Of a stretch of DNA of 36,913 bases, positions 1 to 8,367 are shown in pieces. Positions within the stretch are counted from its first letter, which is position 1. The number at the start of each line of letters is the position of its first letter. The notes beneath the pieces are model-generated. The model worked only from the letters and a program-made list of their open reading frames with translations. It was not told where the DNA came from and did not search any database. Both the position numbers and the translations under genes were made by a program. This DNA is from Planctomycetales bacterium 71-10 (GTDB taxonomy: Bacteria; Planctomycetota; Planctomycetia; Isosphaerales; Isosphaeraceae), in contig MKTT01000109.1 in the NCBI GenBank assembly GCA_001898385.1, positions 150,077-186,989 of the forward strand, in the 5' to 3' direction.

Positions 1-660
1 GAACGTATCGATGAATTGGTCCGTCCCCGGCTCGCAGTTGCCCGCCTTGAGCGAGTCCCGCCTGGTGACGACGACGTGGCCCACGTCCGAGAGGTCGTGA
101 CGGGCCAGTTTCCCCATCAGCCGCTCCAGCCGGGCTTGTCGTGCCTCACGGATGCGGCGGCTTCGCTCGTCCTTCTCCTCCTGGGGGACCGCCTGGTTCC
201 GCATCTTCCGCCGGAGCCCCGCCGCCGCCCTGGCGGCGTCCCCGCCGGGGAGGTGGTACGACGTGCCGCTCGGGCGATGGCGGGCGACCCAGCCCGTCTC
301 GGCCCGGACCGAGAGCCCCCGGCCTTGGCGGACCCAGGAGGCCGGATACGCATCGACTTCGCCGACCCGCACGACTCGGCCGGCGTGGGTCGTGAGGAGT
401 CCGTCCAGCACGGCGAGCCCACGGGCATGGACCGACCGCCGCCAGGACGGGCTGACGGTGACGCCGACTTCGAGGTCGGTGCCCGACCAGGCATGCCTGC
501 GGTGCCAGACCTTACGACTGCGGGCGGACGCCTTCGGCTCGTCGCCGATGGAGACCGTGATCTCGTTCTCGCCGCCGACCCAGCCGGAACCGGCGAGTCG
601 ATAATTGGCCCGGAAGAGGCTTGCGACCTCTTGCTCCAACGTCTCCTTCTTCTTCGCCAT
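1..660 (-). CDS. Unknown protein, 3' end cut by window edge
   Basis: I do not recognise a characterised family. The frame stays open from an ATG at 660 to base 1 (220 residues) with strongly GC-rich third positions. It begins MAKKKETLEQEVASL. It has a mixed alpha/beta N-terminal half and a basic, probably helical segment around residues 150-185. The last visible part, DSLKAGNCEPGTDQF, resembles a tail I recall from uncharacterised planctomycete proteins (DSL-AGNC-PGT-F); that is memory, not a search. The ATG is preceded by GAGGAAGG at good spacing. The same frame is open further upstream (a GTG about 24 codons earlier gives PGPRFIIDELPDGEG), so a longer N-terminus is possible. It is the last visible gene of the minus-strand run that starts near 6.15 kb. 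Confidence 0.7.
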   Translation of the reverse strand, partial: MAKKKETLEQEVASLFRANYRLAGSGWVGGENEITVSIGDEPKASARSRKVWHRRHAWSGTDLEVGVTVSPSWRRSVHARGLAVLDGLLTTHAGRVVRVGEVDAYPASWVRQGRGLSVRAETGWVARHRPSGTSYHLPGGDAARAAAGLRRKMRNQAVPQEEKDERSRRIREARQARLERLMGKLARHDLSDVGHVVVTRRDSLKAGNCEPGTDQFIDTF

Positions 661-926
661 GGACGTACCTTCCTCGCCCTCCCCGTCGGGGAGTTCGTCG
701 ATGATGAACCTTGGGCCGGGGATGAAGTCCCCTGGCACCGTCCTGCGGCGGGGCTTCCTACCTACGGAGACCTCTTACCGCCGAGCATCTCGAATCGTTG
801 CGTTGCCGAGCGGGACGCCCGGCATGCACGTCGGTTCGTCCCCTCCCTGGGGCCGGGATCACGTCACGTTCGCCGTCGGACTAAGCCCGCACGGCGGGAT
901 GGCCGCACGAGGCAAACCCCATGGCA

Positions 927-1979
927 TCAGTCCCGGACCTCCAGCCCGAGCTTCCGCCGGATGTGTTCGTCTCGGGCGGCGACCCGGTATGCCCTGTAGA
1001 GCGGCTCGTGGGGCTTGAGGCTGCGGATGAGATCCCGCTGCTCGGGGTCGGCGTGCTCGATCGCCTCCTCCACGAACCGCTCCCGCTCTCCGGGCGTCAT
1101 GGAGGCCCAGAACCGAGAGACCTTCTCCTCGTCGAGTCGCCTGGCACGCTTGATCGACTCTTCTCGGGCACGACGCTCCCTCTCCTCGGAGAGGCGGGCC
1201 GCCTTCTCCTTGGCACGCCGTAGCTCCTCGGGCAACGCCCAGTCCTCACGGATGGACGAGACCAGCGTGGCGGCCCCGTCCTTCGGCCTGCGGTGCGGCA
1301 GCGCCTCGATCTGCCGGGAGACTTGATCGTCCCCGAACACCCTGGCAAGCTCCTCGGCGACGGAGCGGGTGACGCCCGAGCCGACCAACTTCTCCACTGT
1401 CGACGGGTTGGCGGCGGCCGTCGCCCTGCTCCCTGCGTCGGGCTCCTCCCGCCCTTGCCCTTCCCCAATGACAACATCCCCCTTTGGCGTAGGCCGCCGG
1501 TCCTGCGGGTGTCCTGGGCCTGTTGTTGTTGATCTGCGTCTTCCTCTATCTGGTGAGTCTGAGTCGGGTGCATTCCACTGCGAGCGCAGTGATTTGCGCC
1601 GGGCTTCGCCTCGGCCGGGGCCGGGGTCCTCCGGGGCCTCGGGGACGCTCGCTCCCGCTCCTCCTGGGGCCTCGCCCTCCCGCCAGACGAGCACGATCCG
1701 ACGCCCCGTCTTGACGGAGGGGTCCGGCTCGAAGCGAATCCAGCCGTGGCCCTTCAGGCTCGTCATCCACATCTGGATCGTCCTGATCCCATGTCCCATG
1801 ACCTCGGCGAGTTTCTCGACGGAGACCCAGGTGGACGAGTCGGACCAGGCGAAATCCAGTATGACCCCCAGGAGCACCTTGGCACCGTGGGGGATGGTGT
1901 CGTCCTTGAGGACGGCCACCGGGATCGGCGAGAAGCGGAGGGGGTTCGGGGCGGACGGCGTAGGATCGGTGCGGGCCAT
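927..1979 (-). CDS. Winged-helix (HTH_36-like) replication-type protein
   Basis: A 350-residue protein whose first about 100 residues look like the winged-helix domain at the start of plasmid and phage replication initiators. It has FSPIPVAVLKDD, then HGAKVLLGVIL, then WVSVEKLAEVMG followed by a recognition-helix-like stretch RTIQMWMTSLKGHGW. The middle (about 105-195) is Pro/Gly/Arg-rich and probably disordered. The C-terminal part (200-350) is helical and highly charged, with a likely coiled coil around EELRRAKEKAARLSEERERRAREE. A role in DNA binding or replication is inferred from the N-terminal domain only; no catalytic motif is visible. The start is an ATG preceded by GGAGG. It lies 90 bases downstream of the methyltransferase gene, and a terminator-like hairpin (2013-2036) separates the two. 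Confidence 0.75.
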   Translation of the reverse strand: MARTDPTPSAPNPLRFSPIPVAVLKDDTIPHGAKVLLGVILDFAWSDSSTWVSVEKLAEVMGHGIRTIQMWMTSLKGHGWIRFEPDPSVKTGRRIVLVWREGEAPGGAGASVPEAPEDPGPGRGEARRKSLRSQWNAPDSDSPDRGRRRSTTTGPGHPQDRRPTPKGDVVIGEGQGREEPDAGSRATAAANPSTVEKLVGSGVTRSVAEELARVFGDDQVSRQIEALPHRRPKDGAATLVSSIREDWALPEELRRAKEKAARLSEERERRAREESIKRARRLDEEKVSRFWASMTPGERERFVEEAIEHADPEQRDLIRSLKPHEPLYRAYRVAARDEHIRRKLGLEVRD

Positions 1980-2012
1980 GAAGGGGGCCTCCGGGTTGAT
2001 TAGGTGGAAATG

Positions 2013-2036
2013 AAAACCGGCGGCAAGGGCCGCCGG
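2013..2036 (-). terminator. Rho-independent-type terminator after the methyltransferase gene
   Basis: On the minus strand CCGGCGGC and GCCGCCGG form a perfect 8-bp stem (2017-2036) with a 4-base loop, followed by TTTTCATTT. It lies between the stop at 2070 and the start at 1979, so it would end or attenuate transcription from the methyltransferase gene. Confidence 0.7.
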
Positions 2037-2069
2037 GGAACGGTCGTTGGGCGTCGTGGACGGCGGGCA

Positions 2070-2981
2070 TCAAGACCCCGATTCGTCGAGAAGTCGCCGA
2101 CGGTAGGCGTCGTGGGCGTCCGAGAGTCGGCGCTCGGCCAGCCGGTGGTACGGCTCGTGGACCTCGAAGCCGAGGTAATACCTGTCCGCCAGGAGGGCCG
2201 CCTTGCAGGTGGTCGCCGCACCGGCCAGGGGATCGAGCACCACGTCGAGGGGGTGGGACCAGGAGAGGATCAGGTCTCGGGCGAGCGCCTCCGGCATCAG
2301 GGCCGGGTGCTCGAAGGCGTAGCGGTCGGTCGCCGTCGCCCGGCCGCCGGTCGTGTATCTCCAGATGCTCGGCCGAGCGCCGAAGGGCTTGGTCAGGACC
2401 TTCTTGGTCGTGCTGATCACCCCGGCCCGATCCCGTGTCGAGTAGCGGAGGAGCTTCCCGGCGTGCTTGTTCGGCTTGTCCCGGATGAGGTTGATGGACC
2501 TCGGCCTGCCCTTAGAGAAGACGAACACGAACTCGGGAGTCACGCCGTAGCGGACTGGGTTGATGCCCCTCGTGACTTGCTTCTCGATGAGCAGCGTGTT
2601 GTGCAGGCGGAACCCGAGGCCCATGAAGTAGAGCGCCTGCCGGAAGCTCGTGCCCGTCTGGCCGCCCTTGGCGATCTGGTCCTGGGCGTTCCAGCAGACG
2701 ATCCCGCCGGGCATCGTCACACGCCAGAGTTCACGGGCGAGCGCCGTGAACGTCTCGTGGTCCCAGCGATGGCCCCCGTAAGACCTGATCGAGTCGAAGG
2801 GCGGCGATGTGACGGTCAGCGGAATGCAGACCTCGGGAAGCGTCCGCATCCCGTCCAGGGCGTCCATGCACCTGATTCGGTTGCGGACCGGGGATGGATT
2901 CTCGTGGAGATCAAACTTCCGGCGGCGACGGGCGGGTCGGCGATCGGCGGCAGTGTGAGCCGGGACGGGTAGGCTTGCCAT
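2070..2981 (-). CDS. Site-specific DNA methyltransferase (N4-cytosine/N6-adenine type)
   Basis: A 303-residue amino-methyltransferase using S-adenosylmethionine. The catalytic motif IV is TSPPFD (SPPF at residues 59-62), and the AdoMet-binding motif I, DPLAGAATT, comes near the C-terminus (about 250-258). This is the beta-class order (IV before I). An SPPY/F motif is common in N4-cytosine methylases, but adenine specificity cannot be excluded. The ATG at 2981 is chosen because GGAG lies just before it; the frame is open 58 codons further upstream, but that part is the conserved leader shared with the next gene. No restriction endonuclease is adjacent, so it is probably an orphan methylase used to mask element DNA from host restriction. 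One odd point: motif I has Ala-Ala where Ser/Gly-Thr is usual (DPFAGSGTT). Confidence 0.88.
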   Translation of the reverse strand: MASLPVPAHTAADRRPARRRRKFDLHENPSPVRNRIRCMDALDGMRTLPEVCIPLTVTSPPFDSIRSYGGHRWDHETFTALARELWRVTMPGGIVCWNAQDQIAKGGQTGTSFRQALYFMGLGFRLHNTLLIEKQVTRGINPVRYGVTPEFVFVFSKGRPRSINLIRDKPNKHAGKLLRYSTRDRAGVISTTKKVLTKPFGARPSIWRYTTGGRATATDRYAFEHPALMPEALARDLILSWSHPLDVVLDPLAGAATTCKAALLADRYYLGFEVHEPYHRLAERRLSDAHDAYRRRLLDESGS

Positions 2982-2987
2982 GTGGAA

Positions 2988-3048
2988 TCTCCGGTTCGTG
3001 GGCACCAGGAACGGAACGAGCCGCCCGGCTGGTGCGCCCGGACGGCTC
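2988..3048 (-). promoter_or_regulatory. Conserved structured leader, copy 1 (methyltransferase gene)
   Basis: The 61 bases before the SD of the methyltransferase gene match, with few changes, the leader of the next methyltransferase gene upstream (4533-4594). Read on the minus strand it has an 11-bp hairpin (3018-3048: GAGCCGTCCGG pairing with CCGGGCGGCTC, one G-T) and then a conserved segment ending in ACGAACCGGAG, which includes the SD. The hairpin differs between the copies in ways that keep pairing. Confidence 0.6.
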
Positions 3049-3199
3049 GCATGAGGTCTGAATGAACGAAGACGGTGGGGCCGGCTACGCCGCTTCGAGG
3101 GCTGGACCGCCCCTTCGCCGCCCGGACGGGCCAAGCGTGTTCGAAGCCGGGTCACGGACTCGACAACCTCGAACGACTTCGTCCGGGGTCATCGCCGCC

Positions 3200-4525
3200 T
3201 CACCCCGCCATCGGCGAAGCGTCGGCCAGGCCCCCGGCCACCCGGTCGGTGGCGAGCTTGACGCACGCCTCGTCCACGTCGCAGCCGATGAACCGGCGGC
3301 CCTGCCCGGCGAGGGCGACGGCCAAGGCCGACGTGCCGACCCCGGCGAACAGATCGACGATCAGGTCGCCGGGGCGGCTGAGCCGTTCGACGAAGTGGCG
3401 GGCCTCGGGGAGCGGCTGCTGCCAACCTTTCGGGTGGAGTCGCTTCTCCTTGGCCGTGTTGAACACGAGGTCGTTGACCTGGCGTGGGGTCTTGAGCGGA
3501 CCCTTCGAGAACAGGAGCAGCGGTCGCCAGCCCTGGATGACGTAGCCGTTGCCGATCTTGCTCTGGCCGTGGTTCTGGGTGATCCTTCCTTCCTTCGGGC
3601 GGGCGTCGAAGTTCACCGCCGCCATGAGCCACTGGTAGCTCAGGTGCGGGGTGATGGCGTCCAGGAACGCCGGGACGGCGCTCTGCATCGTGTAAGTCAA
3701 CAGGACGCCGCCCGGCTTCAGGAGACGGCCCGCCATCGCCCCGAACTCCGGGAGGAGGTGGCGGTACTCCTCGACCCACGGCGGGTCGCAGAAGAGGAGG
3801 TCCACCTTGCCCGTCAGGTCCCCGGTGTGCTTCTCCAGGAGGCGGAAGTCGTTCAGGAGGATCTGGATGTCGGCCGGCAGCCTGGCGAGAGGCCCGTCGG
3901 CCTCGGCGATGCGGCCGGCCCGGTACTCGGCCTTGCGGATCTTGCGGATCGACTGATTCCCCTCGGGGGCCTGGTCGCCCAGCTTGGCGAGCAGGCCCGC
4001 CGCATCCCGAGCCCCCTTGAGGCTCTCGACGCCGACCGAGGTCGGCTTTTTGTAGACCTTGCCGTTGCGTCCCAAGGTCGGGACCGAGGGGATCGACTCG
4101 TCCGCCAGCAGCCGGGCCTTGGCCCTGGCCGCCTTGGACTGGCTGACCTTGCAGGCGTCGGCGACCTCTCGGGTGCTCTTGTGAGGGGCCGCCTTGATGT
4201 ACTCCTCCAGCAGGCGGTCACGGTCCGGCTTGCTCAGGTGACGACGCTCGGCGTTCAGGCGGATCGACAATTCCCGCCGCCGCACGGGAGTCGTCGGGTC
4301 GAGGACCCGCAGCGGGGCCGGCGGGATCTTCAACTCTCGGCAGGCCCGATAACGCTCGTGGCCATCGACGATGAAGGCACGGAGGCGCTCCTCGCCCTCG
4401 GCGACCTGGCGGTCGGCGACGACCAGGATCGGGACGAGGACGCCCCGCTCTCGGATCGACGCCTTGAGCGCCTCGTACTCGTCGGCGGGCAGCGGCGGCA
4501 GGACGGGATCGGCGATGATTTCCAA
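3200..4525 (-). CDS. ParB-like domain fused to DNA methyltransferase
   Basis: A 441-residue two-domain protein. Residues 1-90 form a ParB/sulfiredoxin-type domain with the signature VDGHERYRA (53-61). A helical HTH-like linker follows (residues about 100-145: STREVADACKVSQSKAARAKARL). The C-terminal half is an amino-methyltransferase with DPPW at 247-250 (motif IV) and DLFAGVGTSALA at 391-402 (motif I, AdoMet binding), so it looks catalytically complete. Fusions of this kind are common in phages and mobile elements; the ParB part probably binds DNA, or nucleotide, and directs modification. The start is TTG: it sits at the same distance from CCGGAG as the ATG in the neighbouring methyltransferase gene, and no nearer ATG or GTG exists. 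A divergent paralogue lies at 15177-16418. Confidence 0.85.
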   Translation of the reverse strand: MEIIADPVLPPLPADEYEALKASIRERGVLVPILVVADRQVAEGEERLRAFIVDGHERYRACRELKIPPAPLRVLDPTTPVRRRELSIRLNAERRHLSKPDRDRLLEEYIKAAPHKSTREVADACKVSQSKAARAKARLLADESIPSVPTLGRNGKVYKKPTSVGVESLKGARDAAGLLAKLGDQAPEGNQSIRKIRKAEYRAGRIAEADGPLARLPADIQILLNDFRLLEKHTGDLTGKVDLLFCDPPWVEEYRHLLPEFGAMAGRLLKPGGVLLTYTMQSAVPAFLDAITPHLSYQWLMAAVNFDARPKEGRITQNHGQSKIGNGYVIQGWRPLLLFSKGPLKTPRQVNDLVFNTAKEKRLHPKGWQQPLPEARHFVERLSRPGDLIVDLFAGVGTSALAVALAGQGRRFIGCDVDEACVKLATDRVAGGLADASPMAG

Positions 4526-4532
4526 GGGGTGG

Positions 4533-4594
4533 TCTCCGGTTCGTGTACGCTAGGAAACGAAACGGGCCGTCCGGCTGGTGTGCCCGGAAGGCCC
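4533..4594 (-). promoter_or_regulatory. Conserved structured leader, copy 2 (ParB-methyltransferase gene)
   Basis: This is the second copy of the leader at 2988-3048. The minus-strand hairpin at 4564-4594 pairs GGGCCTTCCGG with CCGGACGGCCC (10 of 11). At the second stem position this copy has G-C where the other has A-T, and at the seventh it has T-A where the other has T-G; both changes keep the pair. The loop core CACCAGCC and the distal segment (C/T)CGTT(T/C)CGTT(T/C)CCT are conserved. Confidence 0.6.
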
Positions 4595-4688
4595 GTGGGG
4601 TCGCAGGAATGTCTGGATGTTGTTTCGAGGGACGATGCCCTTATGGGTGTTCCCGTGTCGGCTTCTCTCGTGGCGGGGGCCGGGTCGC

Positions 4689-5519
4689 TCAGTTGGACTC
4701 GGGACTCCATGCGAAGTTCGGCGTCGTGGTGCCGGCGGCCGAATCGAACTCGACGGTGGCCCTCTCCATCACCGCCGAGTCGTCCGGCCGCTCGCCCGCT
4801 TCGAGGAGCGAAGCGAAGGTGATGGAGTTCCCGGCGTCGAAGAAGACGGTCAGGCAGTAGACCGCCAAGTCCGGTCGCCCGTGCCGGCCGATCACCGACG
4901 AGAAGCCGTCACGGCGGGTCTGCCAGTCGTGCTCCTGGTAGGAGAGGCGGTGCCTCGCCAGCAGGCCCCGGATGAAGTCGCCGGGGAACTGCTCGGCCAG
5001 GCGGGGGTCGATGCGGACGCATTCGAGGGTCATGGCGGGCCGGACCCTGGGCTTGAGCCGCTTCCGCTTCACCTTCACGACCCGCTTGCCGACCGCCGCC
5101 TGGCCCTCCAGACGCCGGAGCAGTCCAAGCTGGTAAGGCTCGAACCCGACGCCCTTCTCGATCATCCGACGCATCCGCCTGCGGCCGGCAACCCCGGCCA
5201 GGTTGATCGAGTCGTAGCCGTCACCCTTCCCCAAGAGGATTTCCGGCTGCGAGACGTTGCCGCAGTATTCGTCCCAGCCCTCGCAGTTCGAGTCGCCGAA
5301 CTTCTCCCGGAGCCTGTCGAGGTATCCTTCGTCCGGCGGCCCCTCGTCCTCCTCCCGGTCGATCCGCTCCTGGATGCGGTCGAGCGCCTCCTCGACCGCC
5401 GCCTCGAAGCGATCGAAATCGGCGGGGTCCTCGGTCTGGATCAGGACGTCGATCGGCCAGCGTTGCCCCGGCTCGTCGGCGAAGTCCTCGGTCACGATGC
5501 GGTAGAAGACCTTGCTCAT
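4689..5519 (-). CDS. Unknown 276-residue protein
   Basis: No family recognised. Begins MSKVFYRIVTEDFADEPG, a beta-alpha opening. A strongly acidic helical segment spans about 35-80, and a short basic patch at about 150-160 (GKRVVKVKRKRLKPR) could bind nucleic acid. The C-terminal region is mixed. The start ATG is preceded by CAGGGAG. It lies between the acidic protein gene (5589-6149) and the ParB-methyltransferase gene on the same strand with short gaps, so it is probably co-transcribed. No signal peptide or membrane segment. Confidence 0.75.
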   Translation of the reverse strand: MSKVFYRIVTEDFADEPGQRWPIDVLIQTEDPADFDRFEAAVEEALDRIQERIDREEDEGPPDEGYLDRLREKFGDSNCEGWDEYCGNVSQPEILLGKGDGYDSINLAGVAGRRRMRRMIEKGVGFEPYQLGLLRRLEGQAAVGKRVVKVKRKRLKPRVRPAMTLECVRIDPRLAEQFPGDFIRGLLARHRLSYQEHDWQTRRDGFSSVIGRHGRPDLAVYCLTVFFDAGNSITFASLLEAGERPDDSAVMERATVEFDSAAGTTTPNFAWSPESN

Positions 5520-5588
5520 GGCGATGGCTCCCTGTCGGTTGAGGGGTCGGGGTCGAAGGGTCGTCTCGTGCCTGCATGGGGACGGCGG

Positions 5589-6149
5589 TCAGAACTCGTA
5601 CATCCAGCCGTGGAGCGCCTCCAGGCAAGCCCCGAAACACTCGTCCTCGATGCCGCTGGCCTCGAAGACCTCGCTAATCAACTCCAATTCGTCCCGGACG
5701 TCCCTGGCCCGGTCCAGCGTCGGCCAGCCGGGTCGGGGCCGATACTCGACCAGCAAGGCGGCGACGGACGGCGACGGGTCCAGGACCTCCTCCAGGACCT
5801 CCATAAGGCCCAGGGCGGCGTCCGTGTCGTCCTCCCGGTCCTCGTCCGCTGCGTCGTCGAACTCGTCGTCGGGCTCCTGGAGGCAGAGCGCCAGGACCTC
5901 GGCCTCCTCTCGGAGGGCCTCGATCCTCTCGCCGATCGACCGCTCGTCCGGGTCGGCGGTCGGTGCGCCCTTGGCCGCCCGAACCCGCTTCGAGGGGCTC
6001 TTCGTGGCCTTCCTGGGCGTGCCCGCCAAGGCCGATGCCGGCGTGAGCGGCTCGGGGACGGCCTGCTTCTTCTTGGACTTGTGCTGCGAGCCGATGCCGG
6101 GGGACTCGATCGTCTCCACGACCCGCTCCTGATGCGTCCGCTTGGCCAT
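5589..6149 (-). CDS. Small acidic unknown protein
   Basis: A 186-residue protein with a basic, Lys/Ser/Pro-rich N-terminus (to about residue 65) and an acidic helical remainder, including a run of Asp/Glu around DDEFDDAADEDRED. The C-terminus (ISEVFEASGIEDECFGACLEALHGWMYEF) looks folded. No known domain recognised. Two ATGs are adjacent (6152 and 6149); the second has better spacing from GGAGG. It is the first gene of the minus-strand run, and a copy of the CACCCTG leader motif lies about 310 bases upstream (6450-6478) in the same direction. Confidence 0.7.
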   Translation of the reverse strand: MAKRTHQERVVETIESPGIGSQHKSKKKQAVPEPLTPASALAGTPRKATKSPSKRVRAAKGAPTADPDERSIGERIEALREEAEVLALCLQEPDDEFDDAADEDREDDTDAALGLMEVLEEVLDPSPSVAALLVEYRPRPGWPTLDRARDVRDELELISEVFEASGIEDECFGACLEALHGWMYEF

Positions 6150-6558
6150 CATGCACCTCCAGGAAATGAAGCGGGGAGGTCGCCGAAGAGCACCGAGCCC
6201 TCCGACGCCTCCCCAAACGTGATTGATCGGACTTGCCCCGGTCGTCGCCCCCGGCCGGCGGCCGAGGACTCGATCGCCCGAGGTCTCGCAACGTCACGAC
6301 GGCGACGACCATGGCGTGCCCGTCCGGTCGGCCGGCGGGGGACGACCTTCGAGTGGCAGGGTGCGACGACTCTTGGGCTTGCCCCATTCACCGGAGTTGA
6401 GGGACGCCAACCCGATCCACCCCGTCGTACGAGGAGCGATCGGGCGTCGTTGTAATCTCCAGGGTGCAAAAACTCTTGCCTCTCGGGTGTCTCAAAGACG
6501 ACATTCGAGTTGGCTAGGTGAGATCCGATGTCTCCGAGACAACCAAGACGAGGCGTGG
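6150..6558. other. Divergent intergenic region
   Basis: About 410 bases separate the minus-strand operon from the plus-strand HTH gene. No convincing gene was found. It holds the minus-strand CACCCTG motif (6450-6478), which would give the operon a leader of about 300 bases. Short frames across it have poor codon use. Confidence 0.5.
6450..6478 (-). promoter_or_regulatory. CAAGAG-N6-CACCCTG motif, minus-strand copy
   Basis: On the minus strand CAAGAG (6478-6473), six bases, then CACCCTG (6466-6460), five bases, then TACAAC. Spacing is identical to the twelve plus-strand copies at 23.3-30.3 kb. It faces the minus-strand operon starting at 6149. No clear partner arm is seen next to the operon start codon. 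Confidence 0.5.
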
Positions 6559-8367
6559 ATGGCCAAGAGACGGCGGGAAGCGGAGGACGTCACGATCGAG
6601 AACAGCCCGATCAGCGAGGGGCTGCGCCGGATCATCCTGGAAAGGAGCAGAGGTAGGAGGCGTCCGGCGGACGAATATGGCATCTCGAAGCCCCGGTTTT
6701 ATCGCTTCCTCAAGAGGGAGCGTGGGCTCTCGCAGGAGGCCCTGGACGATCTGGCCTCCAGGCTCGGCGTGCGGGTCCTCCCCCAGGGCGGGCCGTCGGA
6801 TCGTACCGAGTCGGGAGACTCGACTACGCCCACGGAGACCGGACCGGAGGTCGGCTCGGCCCCGGCCCGGCCCGGTTCGACCGATCCCACGTCCAGGGTC
6901 CTGGCCGACCTGGAGGCGGCGATCGACGAGCAGTTCGCCGACTTCGAATCCCGGCTCGTCGGCCGCATGCTGGTCTCGGGGTGGGAAGAGCCGGGAGTCT
7001 GGGAGCGGCTGAGATGTTGGTTCGAGCCCCCGTCTCGGGAAGACGGCGGCGGGTCGAGCACCTCCCCCGACGATCCCTCGGTAGTCGGAGGGAGTCCGGC
7101 CGACCGAATCCTTCGTCGTGCCCCCATCGCCGACGCCGCCCCGACGACCCCGAACGGTCTGCTGGACGCCCTCAGGATCTCGGTCAAGGTGCGGGTCCAC
7201 GAAGCGCTCGGGGACCTCGCCACGGAACTGCGGGCGGGCCGGGACGTCGGCCGAGGGACCATGCCGCCGCCGACCTCCCCCGACCCTGCCGGCGATCCGA
7301 AGGCAGGGGCGATCCCCCGGCATTCCGCCGCCCCTCCGATCGGCGCTGGAGGGTCCGCCGGCGAGGACCGCAAGGGCGTCCTGGGAATGCCCGAACGGAT
7401 CGGCCTGGTCGATGACGGGGAGGAAGTGGGCGAGTCGGAAGAGACGGTCGTTCCGCTCGTCGGAAGGCGTCGGCGTGACCCGCAGATCAGACCGAGCCCC
7501 GTGACCCCCACGGAGATGATCTTCGACGATGAAGACGACGGGGGCTACGACGGCGAAGACGAGGATGACGACGACGAAAGCCCTGTGGGTCCGATCGTTG
7601 ACCCTTACGCAGACACAAGGGGCGAAGAAGAGACTCCAGACCCATCTGATCCGCTGGCCGTTCAGTTCGCCGCCATGAAGCAGAGGCTCGCCAACCGTCG
7701 TAGCCTGATTGACGATGATGACGACGAGGCGTGCTCCAACCAGCCGCCTATAACGGCCTCGGAGTGCGGGGATAAAGAACACGATTCATCCCAGCCAATT
7801 TCGGACCTCGAAGCGGATGAGGAGGAGGACGACGGCTGGGCCGATATGTACCGCCGCTTGGAATCGAGGAAGCACAATCCTCCTCCCTCGGATCGCAGCT
7901 ACGTGCAGCATGGAGAATTCTCAAGAGATGAGATCGACGACCTCCTGGAGCGGATCGACAACCCCGAGGTCCACCGGCTGGCGGGGCGGTACACGAAGCC
8001 CGGCCGCCGGGCCGTGGAGCGGGCGAAGTTCTACTGCTTCTTCGCACAAGTCCGTTTCGTCAACCCCCAGGGGGCTGCAATCCTGGCTAGGATCGACATC
8101 TACGAAAAGTACCTCCAGGTGGCCAAACGCCTCTACGACTTCGGGCACATGAGGAAGCTGGCCAATACGATCGAGGCGGGCGACCTGGACCTGGCGGGAG
8201 AGGCGTTGACCGAACGCCTCCGACAACAGCTGGAGAAAGTGGGGATCTACGACGGAATTTACGAGTCACACAATAAGAAGCCCGCACCCGACCATGGGGC
8301 GACCTCCAGGCCGATGGGCGATCTGGGGCTATGCCGGCCCAGGAGCGATCCCAGACCCAAGCCCTAA
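6559..8367 (+). CDS. Large acidic protein with N-terminal HTH
   Basis: A 602-residue protein of unknown function. Residues about 12-65 look like a Cro/C1-type helix-turn-helix (ISEGLRRIIL ... YGISKPRFYRFLKRERGLSQEALDDLASRLGV). A long low-complexity region follows, Pro/Ser/Gly-rich and then extremely acidic, with runs such as EDEDDDDE and IDDDDDEA. The last about 130 residues (from RDEIDDLLERIDNPEVHRL) are helical and probably folded. The layout, DNA-binding head, flexible acidic middle and folded tail, suggests a regulator or a DNA-mimic/adaptor, but this is inference. The frame is open upstream of the chosen ATG; that part has unlikely composition, and GACGAGG precedes the ATG. It is divergent from the minus-strand operon. 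Confidence 0.7.
   Translation: MAKRRREAEDVTIENSPISEGLRRIILERSRGRRRPADEYGISKPRFYRFLKRERGLSQEALDDLASRLGVRVLPQGGPSDRTESGDSTTPTETGPEVGSAPARPGSTDPTSRVLADLEAAIDEQFADFESRLVGRMLVSGWEEPGVWERLRCWFEPPSREDGGGSSTSPDDPSVVGGSPADRILRRAPIADAAPTTPNGLLDALRISVKVRVHEALGDLATELRAGRDVGRGTMPPPTSPDPAGDPKAGAIPRHSAAPPIGAGGSAGEDRKGVLGMPERIGLVDDGEEVGESEETVVPLVGRRRRDPQIRPSPVTPTEMIFDDEDDGGYDGEDEDDDDESPVGPIVDPYADTRGEEETPDPSDPLAVQFAAMKQRLANRRSLIDDDDDEACSNQPPITASECGDKEHDSSQPISDLEADEEEDDGWADMYRRLESRKHNPPPSDRSYVQHGEFSRDEIDDLLERIDNPEVHRLAGRYTKPGRRAVERAKFYCFFAQVRFVNPQGAAILARIDIYEKYLQVAKRLYDFGHMRKLANTIEAGDLDLAGEALTERLRQQLEKVGIYDGIYESHNKKPAPDHGATSRPMGDLGLCRPRSDPRPKP

Noticed and set aside
16..999. Plus-strand open frame at the left edge
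   Set aside because: Opposite to a minus-strand gene with a good start and better composition; it also runs across a non-coding gap.
3062..6455. Long plus-strand open frames opposite the methyltransferase and neighbouring genes
   Set aside because: They are antisense shadows: GC-rich codon bias on the minus strand keeps the opposite frame open. The minus-strand translations carry clear ParB and methylase motifs.
6149..6469. Minus-strand frame MHPGDYNDARS... directly after the 6.47-kb motif
   Set aside because: Arg/Pro-rich, low-quality translation running across a divergent intergenic region, with no ribosome site.
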